Assembly: GCA_947631115.1 (NCBI GenBank)
Contig: CANRKB010000002.1
Coordinates: 124,001-188,000, forward strand
DNA: 64,000 nt
Origin: an uncultured Clostridia bacterium
Lineage (GTDB): Bacteria > Bacillota > Clostridia > Oscillospirales > Ruminococcaceae
Direction: 5' to 3'
In this document: positions 37,627-46,326 of the stretch, piece by piece
Position numbering within the stretch: position 1 is the stretch's first letter
Layout: each line of letters starts with the position of its first letter
Position numbers and translations under genes: made by a program
The notes under the pieces: model-generated
Seen by the model: the letters and a program-made list of their open reading frames with translations, nothing else
What the model was told of the DNA's origin: nothing
Databases searched by the model: none

Positions 37627-39261
37627 TTAATTCCCCATTTTAAATGCATTTTTAAGTGCTTCTCTTTCCTTTTCAACTTTATCTTTTACATTTCCCCCGG
37701 GTTTGAACAAGCTGCTGTAAGAAAAGAGGCACAACCCCGAATAACTATCAAGCTGCTTTGCAGACATAAACTGTCTTGCAAGTATATTTTCATCATTTAT
37801 CCATTCATTTTTTCCCTGCGTCCCTGCCCACGCGTCTTCCGTACCGATTTTGTATACCGCCACGCCTATGACAAGTTTTGCATTTCCTTGTTTTACTATA
37901 TCGTTCCATTCCGAACAGCACTTTTCAAACGGCTGAGATTTATTATTAAATCCATAATATATCTGCGGCATTATAATATCGAGATAACCTTTTTCAGAAC
38001 ACCATTTCTTTACGTCGGCATACAAAACTTGGTAATCGTTGCTTATATTGCCCTGGGGACTGACGCTGAACAACATAGTATTGTTGACATTCTTAATTGC
38101 ACTGTAGATCGAAGAAACAAGTTTATCGCAATTTGCAAATCTGAAATCCGAAAGAGAACTGTATCCGCTTGCATTAAACGCCTGTTCGTCAAACGACTTA
38201 TCCGTTGTCGGGTAAAAATAATCGTCTATATGTACTCCGTCCACATCATAGTTTGAAACTATTTCTGCCACGCCGTCGGCGATCAGCTTTATAACATCGT
38301 CATAAGCGGGATTGAGATAATAATAACTTCCTACAAGTACTGCTTTTGTGCCGCTGCCTATCCATTCTCCTATCTTATAACCGTTCTCCCTTTGCACATC
38401 GCCCGAAGAACAAGCCCTCAAAGGATTTATCCAGGCATGAATGGACAATTTTCGTTCATGCGCTTCTTCAACGGCGATCTTGAGCGGGTCGTAGCTGCCG
38501 CCAACGCATTTTGTCCTCGGGAAAAGCGACGAACTGTAAAACGCGTCGCCGAAAGAGCGCGCATGAAAATAAACGGTATTTATTCCCATATCAACGCAGT
38601 TGTCAAAATATTTTTCGAGCGAACTCCTGAAATTGCTTTCCGAAGAACTGTTTATTGCCTCTATATCGCCGTATGACATCCATACGCCTCTTATTTCGCT
38701 GTAATTTAGCGCTGTATAGTCACTGTTCGGCACAACGGGCGGTGTTTCAACTTCCGGAGAACTTGAACTGAACGAAACGGAACCCGATAAGCTTAAACTC
38801 GGTAATTCGGAAGACGATGAACTCATGCCCGAAGATCCTACAGGAGCAGGACTCATGCTCGAAGATCCCACAAAAGAAGGGCTTATGCTCGAACTTTCTG
38901 TCGGACTCACGCTCGAAGATTTGGAAGACGACGAACTCAACGGTCTAGAGCTTGACGACTTGTTGGATACTTTAGAGCTTGATTTACTTGAACTTGACGA
39001 TTCCGAGTCAAAGCTTGATGACGAAGAACCCGAATTATGCAAGCTTGAAACCGACGGACCCGATACGGGCGACTGCATAATATCCGACGGGCTGAATTCC
39101 GTAGAGAAAAAAGACGATGAACTTTCATTTGCAAAGCTTGAACTCTGCGGACTGTAGGGCTCGACAATAAGCACCGTTTTGTTGTTCTCGTCCCGCATTT
39201 CAGCACAACCGCACATTCCCAATGCAGCTACAAGCAGAACTGCCAATAATTTATTTTTCAT
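37627..39261 (-). CDS. Lipoprotein with Ser-rich linker and GHL10-type glycosyl hydrolase-like domain
   Basis: 544 aa. A short signal sequence ends in LGMCGC; the Cys after Gly (residue 19) is the probable lipidation site, though the lipobox is imperfect. Residues ~36-170 are almost entirely Ser/Pro, a flexible linker across the wall. The remainder begins with EIRGVWMSYGDIEAI and has INTVYFHARSFGDAFYSS, DGVHIDDYFYPTT and IDIIMPQIYYG-type segments of the GHL10 (DUF187, YngK) family, whose substrates are likely wall or exopolysaccharide glycans. It is co-transcribed with the amidase gene from a consensus promoter. Confidence 0.85.
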   Translation of the reverse strand: MKNKLLAVLLVAALGMCGCAEMRDENNKTVLIVEPYSPQSSSFANESSSSFFSTEFSPSDIMQSPVSGPSVSSLHNSGSSSSSFDSESSSSSKSSSKVSNKSSSSRPLSSSSSKSSSVSPTESSSISPSFVGSSSMSPAPVGSSGMSSSSSELPSLSLSGSVSFSSSSPEVETPPVVPNSDYTALNYSEIRGVWMSYGDIEAINSSSESNFRSSLEKYFDNCVDMGINTVYFHARSFGDAFYSSSLFPRTKCVGGSYDPLKIAVEEAHERKLSIHAWINPLRACSSGDVQRENGYKIGEWIGSGTKAVLVGSYYYLNPAYDDVIKLIADGVAEIVSNYDVDGVHIDDYFYPTTDKSFDEQAFNASGYSSLSDFRFANCDKLVSSIYSAIKNVNNTMLFSVSPQGNISNDYQVLYADVKKWCSEKGYLDIIMPQIYYGFNNKSQPFEKCCSEWNDIVKQGNAKLVIGVAVYKIGTEDAWAGTQGKNEWINDENILARQFMSAKQLDSYSGLCLFSYSSLFKPGGNVKDKVEKEREALKNAFKMGN

Positions 39262-39309
39262 AGCTTTCCCCAGTATGTAAAAATTATCTTTTTCGGATAT
39301 ATATAATAT

Positions 39310-39338
39310 ATTTTAGCACATTTTATTATGTATGTCAA
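39310..39338 (-). promoter_or_regulatory. Promoter of the GHL10 lipoprotein-amidase operon
   Basis: Minus strand: -35 TTGACA (39333-39338), 17-nt spacer, -10 TAAAAT (39310-39315). Confidence 0.7.
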
Positions 39339-39349
39339 GTACTAAAAGC

Positions 39350-39382
39350 AAAAAAGAGTGCATTTTCTTGCACTCTTTTTTA
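39350..39382 (-). terminator. Terminator of spoVT
   Basis: Stem AAAAAAGAGTGCA/TGCACTCTTTTTT with a 6-nt loop, which can work in either direction; immediately after the spoVT stop. Confidence 0.8.
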
Positions 39383-39389
39383 TAGAAAT

Positions 39390-39935
39390 TCATTCTTCCA
39401 TTTGTTTTCCGAAATACATTGCCGCTGCCTGGACGAGGGCGGACTGTTCAGCAGTCGCGGTGTTTGTGGTGTTGTCGGAGCTTAGCATTATAACGGCTCC
39501 GTTTACATCTCCCGATGCAAGTATCGGCGAGCATACCAACGCATATCTGTCTACTCCCTCGATAGGATTTAACTTCTTGTCGCTGTCGTTTTTCAAAACG
39601 TACGTTTTTCGCTGTTCAATAAGGTCTTCAAGCGAGCCTGAAACTCTTCTCTCGATTATTTCTTTTTTACTCATTCCCGACACGGCGATAACGTGGTCGC
39701 GGTCGCAGATAACGGCGGGACATCCGCCGACTTTAGACAGAACGTCGGCATATTGTGAAGCCGTTGTGCTTATCTCGCCGACAGGCGAATATTTCTTAAA
39801 GATAACTTCTCCGTCGGGGCTGGTATATATTTCGAGCGGATCGCCCTCGCGTATCCGCATTGTCCTGCGGATCTCTTTCGGTATAACAACACGTCCGAGG
39901 TCGTCTATCCTGCGGACAATACCCGTTGCTTTCAT
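39390..39935 (-). CDS. spoVT: Stage V sporulation protein T
   Basis: 181 aa. N-terminal AbrB swapped-hairpin DNA-binding domain (GIVRRIDDLGRVVIPKEIRR, about 4-23) and a C-terminal GAF-like domain (about 55-180). It regulates forespore genes late in sporulation as a tetramer. Full-length and intact; proof that the organism is, or recently was, a spore former. GGAGG precedes the ATG. Confidence 0.96.
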   Translation of the reverse strand: MKATGIVRRIDDLGRVVIPKEIRRTMRIREGDPLEIYTSPDGEVIFKKYSPVGEISTTASQYADVLSKVGGCPAVICDRDHVIAVSGMSKKEIIERRVSGSLEDLIEQRKTYVLKNDSDKKLNPIEGVDRYALVCSPILASGDVNGAVIMLSSDNTTNTATAEQSALVQAAAMYFGKQMEE

Positions 39936-39979
39936 ATATTCTGTTCCTCCAATATTCTAAGAATTTTGATGTCGGGATA

Positions 39980-40009
39980 TAGTGTCTGCCGTTTACTTTT
40001 TTTTATTCA
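39980..40009 (-). promoter_or_regulatory. Possible sigma-G/F-type promoter of spoVT
   Basis: Minus strand: TGAATA (40004-40009), 17-nt spacer, GACACTA (39980-39986), five of seven matching the sigma-G -10 CATACTA. Known in B. subtilis: spoVT depends on sigma-G. Confidence 0.4.
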
Positions 40010-40071
40010 TTTTTTCGACAACTTTCTCTTAATAATGGAAATCTCTAATATGAAAAGCGGAATTTTATGTA

Positions 40072-40638
40072 TTATACTTCATTTGTCGTTTCTACAGATA
40101 TTTTTCTGCGGAAAACAGCTTTAAACAGCGTCCTTATGAGCGGTTGGATAAAGAAAAGCTGTGAAAAGAATGCAAATGGGAAATTATAGCAAACAAGCTT
40201 AAGCCAATTTGCCAGGAATGTTACAATATTAAATCCCGCATAGAACGGATAATATAATCCTGCTGCAATAAAGCTCATCATAGGACACATGATACCTACG
40301 GTAGCACATATTATAGCTGTTTCAAAAATGACCGGATCTGTATTTTTCGGATCGAATACCTTGCAAGCAAGTCTGAATGAAAGAGGGCTTCCGACAAGAC
40401 ATTCTAGCGCATAAGCAAATAAAAATTCAATAACAACGACCTCCCATATCGGCAAATAATTTCCGAACATATAAACTCCGCCCTGTTTTGAAATTGCTTC
40501 AAGCACACTCGCGGCATTATTTACCTCCATAAGTACCGTACCGTTTACAACATAAAGACTGTAGAAAACGTAAGCATGGACGGTTATAACAACAGTCATT
40601 AGGGCAAACATCATCCTCTCAAATTGGTTTCTCGGCAT
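40072..40638 (-). CDS. Membrane protein, DUF2798-like
   Basis: 188 aa with four hydrophobic segments arranged as two similar halves, each containing a pattern like the DUF2798 family (membrane helix, then P-x-x-R/RTL and a short basic tail). The function is unknown. It has its own promoter with an 18-nt spacer upstream. Confidence in the family is moderate. Confidence 0.65.
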   Translation of the reverse strand: MPRNQFERMMFALMTVVITVHAYVFYSLYVVNGTVLMEVNNAASVLEAISKQGGVYMFGNYLPIWEVVVIEFLFAYALECLVGSPLSFRLACKVFDPKNTDPVIFETAIICATVGIMCPMMSFIAAGLYYPFYAGFNIVTFLANWLKLVCYNFPFAFFSQLFFIQPLIRTLFKAVFRRKISVETTNEV

Positions 40639-40766
40639 AAATATAGATCTCCTTTTGAGTATTTACGCAAACAAAAAACTATACCTCTGACTGTAGATCA
40701 ACATTACGAGATCCGATCTGCATAACAAGGGTATAATATGTTTCAATGCGTATTCTTTTCTTTAAA

Positions 40767-40796
40767 ATTATAACATATTTTTACCGAAATTTTCAA
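40767..40796 (-). promoter_or_regulatory. Promoter of the DUF2798-like gene
   Basis: Minus strand: -35 TTGAAA (40791-40796), 18-nt spacer, -10 TATAAT (40767-40772). Confidence 0.5.
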
Positions 40797-40889
40797 ATGG
40801 TAATATTAAACAAACATATTCAACCCTATAACTAATAATATTATCAAAAATTCGGCAAAAAATAAGCGCATACGAAAGGAGCAAAGATA

Positions 40890-41024
40890 ATGAAAAATAA
40901 ACCCGTAAAACCTATAATCGACAACGAAAAACCTATCTCAAAAGTTTATCCCGTGATAGACAACGATCTCGCGAGGGACAATATAGAAAACGATATTCCC
41001 GACGCGGATCTTCAAGACTTGTAA
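40890..41024 (+). CDS. 44-residue acidic small protein
   Basis: MKNKPVKPIIDNEKPISKV at the N-terminus, very rich in Asp, Asn and Pro, with an internal repeat (P-I-I-D-N / P-V-I-D-N). AAAGGAG lies 9 nt before the ATG, and the stop is 12 nt before the Rieske oxidoreductase gene, which has its own AAAGGAG. This spacing argues that it is a real translated gene and co-transcribed. No family recognised. Confidence 0.6.
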   Translation: MKNKPVKPIIDNEKPISKVYPVIDNDLARDNIENDIPDADLQDL

Positions 41025-41036
41025 AAAGGAGAAATT

Positions 41037-42332
41037 ATGGACTCTGTATGGAAAAACAATGTGGAAATGCCAAAGTTTCCGAAGCTTGAAAGAAACGTAA
41101 AGACAGATATACTCATAATCGGCGGAGGCATAACAGGAATACTGACGGCGTATTTTCTTGAAAAATGCGGCGCAAATTATATCCTTGTTGAAAAGGACAA
41201 TATCTGCGGAGGAGTTACGGAAAACACAACGGCAAAGATAACTGTCCAGCATAAGCTTATATATCAAAGGATATTCAAAGAAAAAGGGCTTGACGCAGCT
41301 AGGCTTTATTATAAAGCAAACGCCGAGGCTTTAAGAAAATATGTCGAATTGTGTTCAAAAATTGATTGCGACTTTGATCTTAAAGACAGCTATGTGTTTT
41401 CAAGAGATGATCTCGGCGCGCTCGAACAGGAAGTTAAGATATTAAAAAAAATCGGCTGTAAAGCCGAACTTATATATAATTTACCGCTGCCGTTCCATAT
41501 TGCGGGCGCAGTAAAAATCCCGGGACAAGCCCGGTTTAATCCGCTTAAATTCCTCGCGAATATATCAAAAGGCTTAAAGATATACGAACACACAAAAGTA
41601 ACCGAATTTATGAACGACGTCGCCGTGACTGACGGAGGGAGAATAAAGGCGAACAAAATAATAATAGCGACTCACTTTCCTATTCTCAATAAACACGGAA
41701 GCTTTTTTCTGAAGCTCTATCAGTCGCGTTCTTATGTTATTGCTCTCGAAAATGCGCCCGATCTTAACGGGCTGTATGTTGAGGATACGGAAAACGGACT
41801 TTCGTTCAGGAATTATAAAAACTTGCTGCTGATAGGGGGCGGCGGTCACCGAACAGGTAAGAACGGCGGCAATTGGAACGAACTGAGGCGGTTTTCAAGA
41901 AAGGCTTATCCCGAAGCCAAAGAAGCATACCATTGGGCAACGCAGGACTGTATGAGCCTTGACGGGATACCCTATATCGGACAGTATTCCAAAGCAACTC
42001 CGAATCTTTTCACCGCAACAGGCTTTAATAAATGGGGAATGACTTCGGCGATGGTAGCCTCCAATATGCTAAAAGACCTTGTAACAGAGAAAAGCGCTCC
42101 GTATGCAAAGCTCTTCGACCCCTCGCGAAACATTCTCACTCCGCAGCTTGCGGTAAACAGCTTAGAAGCAATATCAGGTCTGCTCACTCCGTCTGTCAGG
42201 CGCTGCCCGCACCTCGGCTGCAGGCTGGTATGGAACAAAGACGAACATTCCTGGGACTGTCCATGTCACGGTTCTCGTTTTTCCGAAAGCGGAAAGCTCC
42301 TCGACAATCCCTCAAACAACGACCTGTTATAA
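41037..42332 (+). CDS. FAD-dependent oxidoreductase with C-terminal Rieske [2Fe-2S] domain
   Basis: 431 aa. The N-terminal DAO-type FAD domain has ILIIGGGITGILTAYFLEKCG (about residues 25-45 in the ADP-binding fold) and DGIPYIGQYS near 310. The last ~50 residues form a Rieske cluster site, CPHLGC then WDCPCHGSRF, i.e. C-x-H and C-x-x-H ligands all present. This architecture occurs in glycine/D-amino-acid-oxidase-like proteins of unknown substrate. The 3' end overlaps the convergent MATE gene by 6 nt. Confidence 0.88.
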   Translation: MDSVWKNNVEMPKFPKLERNVKTDILIIGGGITGILTAYFLEKCGANYILVEKDNICGGVTENTTAKITVQHKLIYQRIFKEKGLDAARLYYKANAEALRKYVELCSKIDCDFDLKDSYVFSRDDLGALEQEVKILKKIGCKAELIYNLPLPFHIAGAVKIPGQARFNPLKFLANISKGLKIYEHTKVTEFMNDVAVTDGGRIKANKIIIATHFPILNKHGSFFLKLYQSRSYVIALENAPDLNGLYVEDTENGLSFRNYKNLLLIGGGGHRTGKNGGNWNELRRFSRKAYPEAKEAYHWATQDCMSLDGIPYIGQYSKATPNLFTATGFNKWGMTSAMVASNMLKDLVTEKSAPYAKLFDPSRNILTPQLAVNSLEAISGLLTPSVRRCPHLGCRLVWNKDEHSWDCPCHGSRFSESGKLLDNPSNNDLL

Positions 42333-43709
42333 TGTCTTTTTTGAATTCTCTGCCGCCTGAAGTCTTCCGAGCTTCCCTACAAAGCTCACCGCAAACGGAA
42401 GCGACGCTAAAGCTGTCAATATGTCCGAAATAGCCTGGGAAAGCTGTATTCCTACCAAGCCGCTTGTCGCCGTAAATATCAGCAATATCGGGATAAAGAA
42501 CAGTCCGCTCCTCATCATTGAGAGCAGCGTTGCTATTCCCGATTTGCCAGAGCTTTGGAACATCATATTTGTACAGACTGCGACAGGCTGGAAAAACTGT
42601 CCGATAAACTGCGCCGAAAGCGCAAACGTTCCTATTCTTATAACCTCGGGATCGTTTCTAAATATCGCTATAAGCTCATCGGAAAAAATAAATCCCAGAA
42701 TGGCAACGCTTCCCAAAATGACCTCTCCGACGGCAAGAGTAAAGATAAACGCGCTTCTTACTCTTCCGTATTTCTTTGCGCCGTAATTAAATGCGCAAAC
42801 AGGCTGAAATCCCTGACCTATGCCGAGAGAAGTAGCAAACGTAAAGAAACAGATCCTGTTTACAATGGACATCGCCGCTATGGCCTCGTCTCCGTATGCT
42901 TCGGCGCAGTTATTGAGAAGCATTGTAGAAATGCTCGTAAGTCCTTGTCTGACAAGGCTCGGAAAACCTGTCTTGCATATATCGAACCAGTCGGCAAAAC
43001 TTTTTGATATTTTCTTAATCGAAAGTTTAGAAGAAGTTTTTCCGACAAAGAACATTATAAGCAGTATCATAAAGCTTATAAACTGAGAAACAGCGGTCGA
43101 TATGCCCGCGCCCGTAACGCCGAGGTCAAAAACTTTCATCAATATCCAGTCGCCGAAAATATTCAGTATACCGCCCGAAGCAAGTCCTATTGTCGCCAAA
43201 GCCGCCTGTCCCTCAAAACGAAGCACGTTGTTTAAAACGCAGCTTGAACACAAAAACGGCGCGGCTATAAGAATATATACCGCATACTCTCTTGCATAAG
43301 GGAGTATAGTGTCGGTGCTTCCGAGAAGATACATAAACGGATCTATAAATATAATTCCGAAAACAGCTATAATTGCGCCCGACATAACAGACGCAAAAAA
43401 TCCCGTCGAGCTGTATTTTGACGCTCTTTCAACGTCTTTTGCTCCGAGAGCGCGCGACGCAAGGCTGCCCGAACCCTGTCCGAACATAAACCCGAACGCC
43501 TGTAAAATAGCCATAAGACCGAATACAATTCCTACTGCGCCCGAAGCGCTGTTTCCGTATGAGCTGAGGAAAAACGTATCTGCCATATTGTAAATGCTCG
43601 TAACCAGCATACTGAGCGTTGTAGGTATCCCGAGCTTTATTATAAGCTTAGGGATAGGAGTTTCGGTCATTTTTTTATATTGTATCTTTTCTCTTTCCGC
43701 TGCGTCCAT
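42327..43709 (-). CDS. MATE family multidrug/sodium antiporter
   Basis: 460 aa with about 12 hydrophobic segments. MATE features: a first helix with LGIPTTLSMLVTSIYNMADT, GFMFGQGSGSLASRALGA, and the second-half GFPSLVRQGLTSISTMLLN. AAGGG lies upstream of the ATG at 43709. It exports cationic compounds in exchange for Na+ or H+. It starts 16 nt after the sigma-K fragment's stop. Confidence 0.9.
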   Translation of the reverse strand: MDAAEREKIQYKKMTETPIPKLIIKLGIPTTLSMLVTSIYNMADTFFLSSYGNSASGAVGIVFGLMAILQAFGFMFGQGSGSLASRALGAKDVERASKYSSTGFFASVMSGAIIAVFGIIFIDPFMYLLGSTDTILPYAREYAVYILIAAPFLCSSCVLNNVLRFEGQAALATIGLASGGILNIFGDWILMKVFDLGVTGAGISTAVSQFISFMILLIMFFVGKTSSKLSIKKISKSFADWFDICKTGFPSLVRQGLTSISTMLLNNCAEAYGDEAIAAMSIVNRICFFTFATSLGIGQGFQPVCAFNYGAKKYGRVRSAFIFTLAVGEVILGSVAILGFIFSDELIAIFRNDPEVIRIGTFALSAQFIGQFFQPVAVCTNMMFQSSGKSGIATLLSMMRSGLFFIPILLIFTATSGLVGIQLSQAISDILTALASLPFAVSFVGKLGRLQAAENSKKTL

Positions 43710-43725
43710 TTTATTCCCTTTTCTG

Positions 43726-44085
43726 TTATTCGTCAAATCTTGCGCGAAGTTTTTCGAGAGCCTTTTTTTCGATCCTCGATATATACGAGCGCGATATTCC
43801 GAGTTGCTTTGCTATTTCGCGCTGGGTCATCGGTTCATAGACGTTTCCGTCTTTATCGGCTATTCCATAGCGTTTGCAGATGATCTCGCGTTCACGGCCG
43901 TCAAGTTCTTCGGAAATGAATTTATACAGCTTTTCGCTGTTTATTTTTAATTCGGCTGTTTGCTCGATATTTACGTCGCTGCTGTAAATATCCTCTATAG
44001 TAAGAGAGTTTCCCTCCGCGTCGCAGTCGATAGGCTCGGTAAAAAGCACCTCGTCTTTCTTGTGTTTTATCTTTCTGAAGTGCAT
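43726..44085 (-). CDS. sigK: Sigma-K C-terminal half (regions 3-4), lacking N-terminus
   Basis: 119 codons. The sequence matches the C-terminal half of sporulation sigma-K: KDEVLFTEPIDCDAEGN, then region 4 QREIAKQLGISRSYISRIEK. Regions 1 and 2 are absent. Homology starts a few codons upstream of this ATG: in-frame N-Q-I-K-M-H-F-R (from 44097) aligns with N-E-I-L-M-H-L-R of B. subtilis sigma-K, where that gene is interrupted by the skin element. No Shine-Dalgarno lies before the ATG. I infer a split gene that needs recombination in the mother cell; a decayed remnant is the alternative. The N-terminal half and a serine recombinase are not in this window. Confidence 0.75.
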   Translation of the reverse strand: MHFRKIKHKKDEVLFTEPIDCDAEGNSLTIEDIYSSDVNIEQTAELKINSEKLYKFISEELDGREREIICKRYGIADKDGNVYEPMTQREIAKQLGISRSYISRIEKKALEKLRARFDE

Positions 44086-44094
44086 TTTTATTTG

Positions 44095-44114
44095 GTTAGC
44101 AATTACACCCTAAC
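44095..44114. other. Candidate recombination half-site at the sigK break
   Basis: Inverted repeat GTTAG-10 nt-CTAAC that straddles the point (44097/44098) where sigma-K homology ends. Possible attachment site of a skin-like element. Hypothesis only. Confidence 0.3.
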
Positions 44115-44233
44115 GGAAACATTTGAATATTCCGCTAATGCGACAATTTAATTATATCACAACTTTGTTGGATTGTCAACAATGTCACTTTTATATAAAA
44201 TTGATAATTTTCTGAAAATTTTAAAAAACTGTA

Positions 44234-44262
44234 TTGACAAAAGTATAATTTTATGTTATATT
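44234..44262 (+). promoter_or_regulatory. Promoter of the GntR-ABC operon
   Basis: -35 TTGACA (44234-44239), 17-nt spacer, -10 TATATT (44257-44262). Confidence 0.75.
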
Positions 44263-44282
44263 GTATATATCGTATATATACA
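44262..44282. promoter_or_regulatory. Palindromic GntR operator
   Basis: Perfect inverted repeat TGTATATAT-CGT-ATATATACA that overlaps the -10 end and the predicted start site; fits autorepression by the adjacent GntR/YtrA-type protein. Confidence 0.65.
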
Positions 44283-44301
44283 TTTTTAAAAAGGGGAAAA
44301 T

Positions 44302-44685
44302 ATGGACATAATTTTAAGCAATATGACGGACAAGCCTATCTATCAGCAAATAATCGAGCAGATAAAGGCGCTTATAATGAGCGGAGAACTCTCTGAGGGC
44401 GAAGCTCTGCCGTCAATGAGGACGCTTGCCCAACAGCTGAGGATAAGCGTTATCACAACAAAGCGCGCATATGAAGAGCTTGAAAACGAGGGCTATATTG
44501 AAAACTTTACGGGAAAGGGTTGTTTTGTAAAAAAACAAAACAGCGACTTTCTGCATGAAGAAATGGTACGCCAGACGGAAAAGCTGATTTCGGACGCCTG
44601 CGAAAAAGCGAGGCTCTGCGGGCTGACGCTCGATGAAATGAAAGAAATACTGGAAATTTATTATGGAGGTAATATAGATGAATGA
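44302..44685 (+). CDS. GntR family (YtrA subfamily) transcriptional regulator
   Basis: 127 aa. N-terminal winged helix (PIYQQIIEQIKALIMSGEL, then PSMRTLAQQLRISVITTKRA) and a short C-terminal helical tail of the YtrA subfamily, with no ligand domain. It likely represses its own operon through the palindrome overlapping the promoter. It overlaps the ABC ATPase gene by 8 nt. Confidence 0.92.
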   Translation: MDIILSNMTDKPIYQQIIEQIKALIMSGELSEGEALPSMRTLAQQLRISVITTKRAYEELENEGYIENFTGKGCFVKKQNSDFLHEEMVRQTEKLISDACEKARLCGLTLDEMKEILEIYYGGNIDE

Positions 44686-45556
44686 TTATGAAAATGCAAT
44701 TGAAATAAACGGTATTACGAAAAAATATGACGGGTTTACCCTTGACGGCATATCATTTAATCTGCCAAAGGGCGACATACTCGGCTTTATCGGTCAGAAC
44801 GGCGCAGGCAAAACAACGACGATAAAATCAATACTGAATATAATCGCGCCTAACAGCGGAGAAATAAAAATTTTCGGGCTTGACCACATCAAGCACGAAA
44901 ACGAGATCAAAAAACACATTTCGGCGGTATTTGACGAGATACCGTTTCATGACAGCTTTACCGCAAATGCGATAAATACGGTAATGAAAGGTATGTACAG
45001 CGAATGGGACGAAAAACTGTACTTCTCGTATATTGAAAAATTCGGACTTCCGAAGAAAAAGAAGATAGGAAAACTTTCAAAGGGAATGAAGATGAAACTT
45101 CAAATAGCCTATGCCCTTTCGCACAACGCAAAGCTGCTTATTATGGACGAAGCGACGACAGGGCTTGACCCGATAGTAAGAAACGAGATACTTGATATAT
45201 TCCGCGAATATCTGAAAGACGGCGAGAGAAGTATTCTTATGTCCTCGCATATCACGAGCGATATTGAAAAAATAGCCGACTGCGTTGCTTTTATAGACAA
45301 AGGAAAAATTCTGCTTTCGGGATATAAGGACGATATTATTGAAAATCACGGTATAATAAAATGCTCTAAAGCCGATTTTCAAGAAATTGCCAAAGAAGAT
45401 TATATCAGCGCGAGAACAAACGATTTCGGCGCGGAAGTTCTTGTATCGGACAGAGCGGCGGCAAAGCAAAAGTACAGCGGAGCCGTAATAGAAAAAGCCT
45501 CGCTCGAAGACATAATGCTGTTCTATGTGAACAGGGATAAAAAGGAGTGGACATAA
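44678..45556 (+). CDS. ABC transporter ATP-binding protein
   Basis: 292 aa. Walker A GQNGAGKTTTIKS (about 39-51), signature LSKGMKMKL, Walker B LLIMDEATTGLDP and the switch His in SSHITSD. It resembles drug/bacitracin-type or YtrB exporters. Start by GGAGG 8 nt upstream. It pairs with the two permeases that follow. Confidence 0.93.
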   Translation: MNDYENAIEINGITKKYDGFTLDGISFNLPKGDILGFIGQNGAGKTTTIKSILNIIAPNSGEIKIFGLDHIKHENEIKKHISAVFDEIPFHDSFTANAINTVMKGMYSEWDEKLYFSYIEKFGLPKKKKIGKLSKGMKMKLQIAYALSHNAKLLIMDEATTGLDPIVRNEILDIFREYLKDGERSILMSSHITSDIEKIADCVAFIDKGKILLSGYKDDIIENHGIIKCSKADFQEIAKEDYISARTNDFGAEVLVSDRAAAKQKYSGAVIEKASLEDIMLFYVNRDKKEWT

Positions 45557-46326
45557 TGAGTTCGTTTTTGCGGCTTGTTTATCGCGATATTTATATGTCA
45601 AAGAAAGCGCTGCTTATTTCGGCTTTTTCGTTTATTGCATTTTTTGTGTTGTCGATACTTATCGTCATAAGCTTTGACAATGGAAACATAAGAACTATAC
45701 TTCTTGAAACCGTGCTTAAAGATCTGCCCTACGCAGAAGAAATGCTCGGAATATATAAAGAAAACTTCGGATTTGTCCTTAAAATCTATCCGATACTCTG
45801 CGCCGGTTTTATGTCCGTAGAAATCGCACAAGTTTCAATAAACGACGAAAAGACAGCATGGAAATATTTTTACAAATCAGCTCCGATAAGCTGCCGGAAA
45901 AAAGCGCTGGTCAAATTCTTTGAATTTTTTGTTCTTGATATACTTGGCTTTGTCATAAGCTACGGGTATTCGCTTGTTTTCTCGGCGGTTTCAGGAATAG
46001 AGATGAGCCGCTCGGATATGGGAATGATACTGGCGGGAATGGCTTTGGGAACAGCCATAGCGGTGCTTTTGTACATTTTTATACTTATGTTTCATTCTTT
46101 GGACAAAGCAGGACTTATGCTTACAGCAGTGTTTGCAGCGGTGATAGTAGGCATAGAAACCTATTTTGCTTTTCACCCACAAAAAGATGTTTCCGACATA
46201 GGACCGTTTGAAGTACTAAAAAATGCTTTTGAAACTCTCTCTTTGTATTCCGTTTTGATAACGGCGGCGTTTCTGCTGGTCGGATTTATTATTACCGAAA
46301 TGCTTTACAAAAGGAGGGAGAAATAA
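45556..46326 (+). CDS. ABC-2 type permease
   Basis: 256 aa with six hydrophobic segments and no extracellular domain. It starts in a TAATG overlap with the ATPase stop, with AAGGAG upstream. Probably forms a heterodimer with the next permease. Substrate unknown; for the YtrA-type systems cell-envelope stress compounds are common. Confidence 0.85.
   Translation: MSSFLRLVYRDIYMSKKALLISAFSFIAFFVLSILIVISFDNGNIRTILLETVLKDLPYAEEMLGIYKENFGFVLKIYPILCAGFMSVEIAQVSINDEKTAWKYFYKSAPISCRKKALVKFFEFFVLDILGFVISYGYSLVFSAVSGIEMSRSDMGMILAGMALGTAIAVLLYIFILMFHSLDKAGLMLTAVFAAVIVGIETYFAFHPQKDVSDIGPFEVLKNAFETLSLYSVLITAAFLLVGFIITEMLYKRREK

Noticed and set aside
37432-38256. A 274-codon plus-strand open frame
   Set aside because: It lies antisense to the lipoprotein gene, lacks an RBS and shows no domain; a shadow of the minus-strand frame.
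42327-42332. Six-nt overlap of the Rieske and MATE genes as a regulatory feature
   Set aside because: Tail-to-tail overlap of this size is common in compact genomes.
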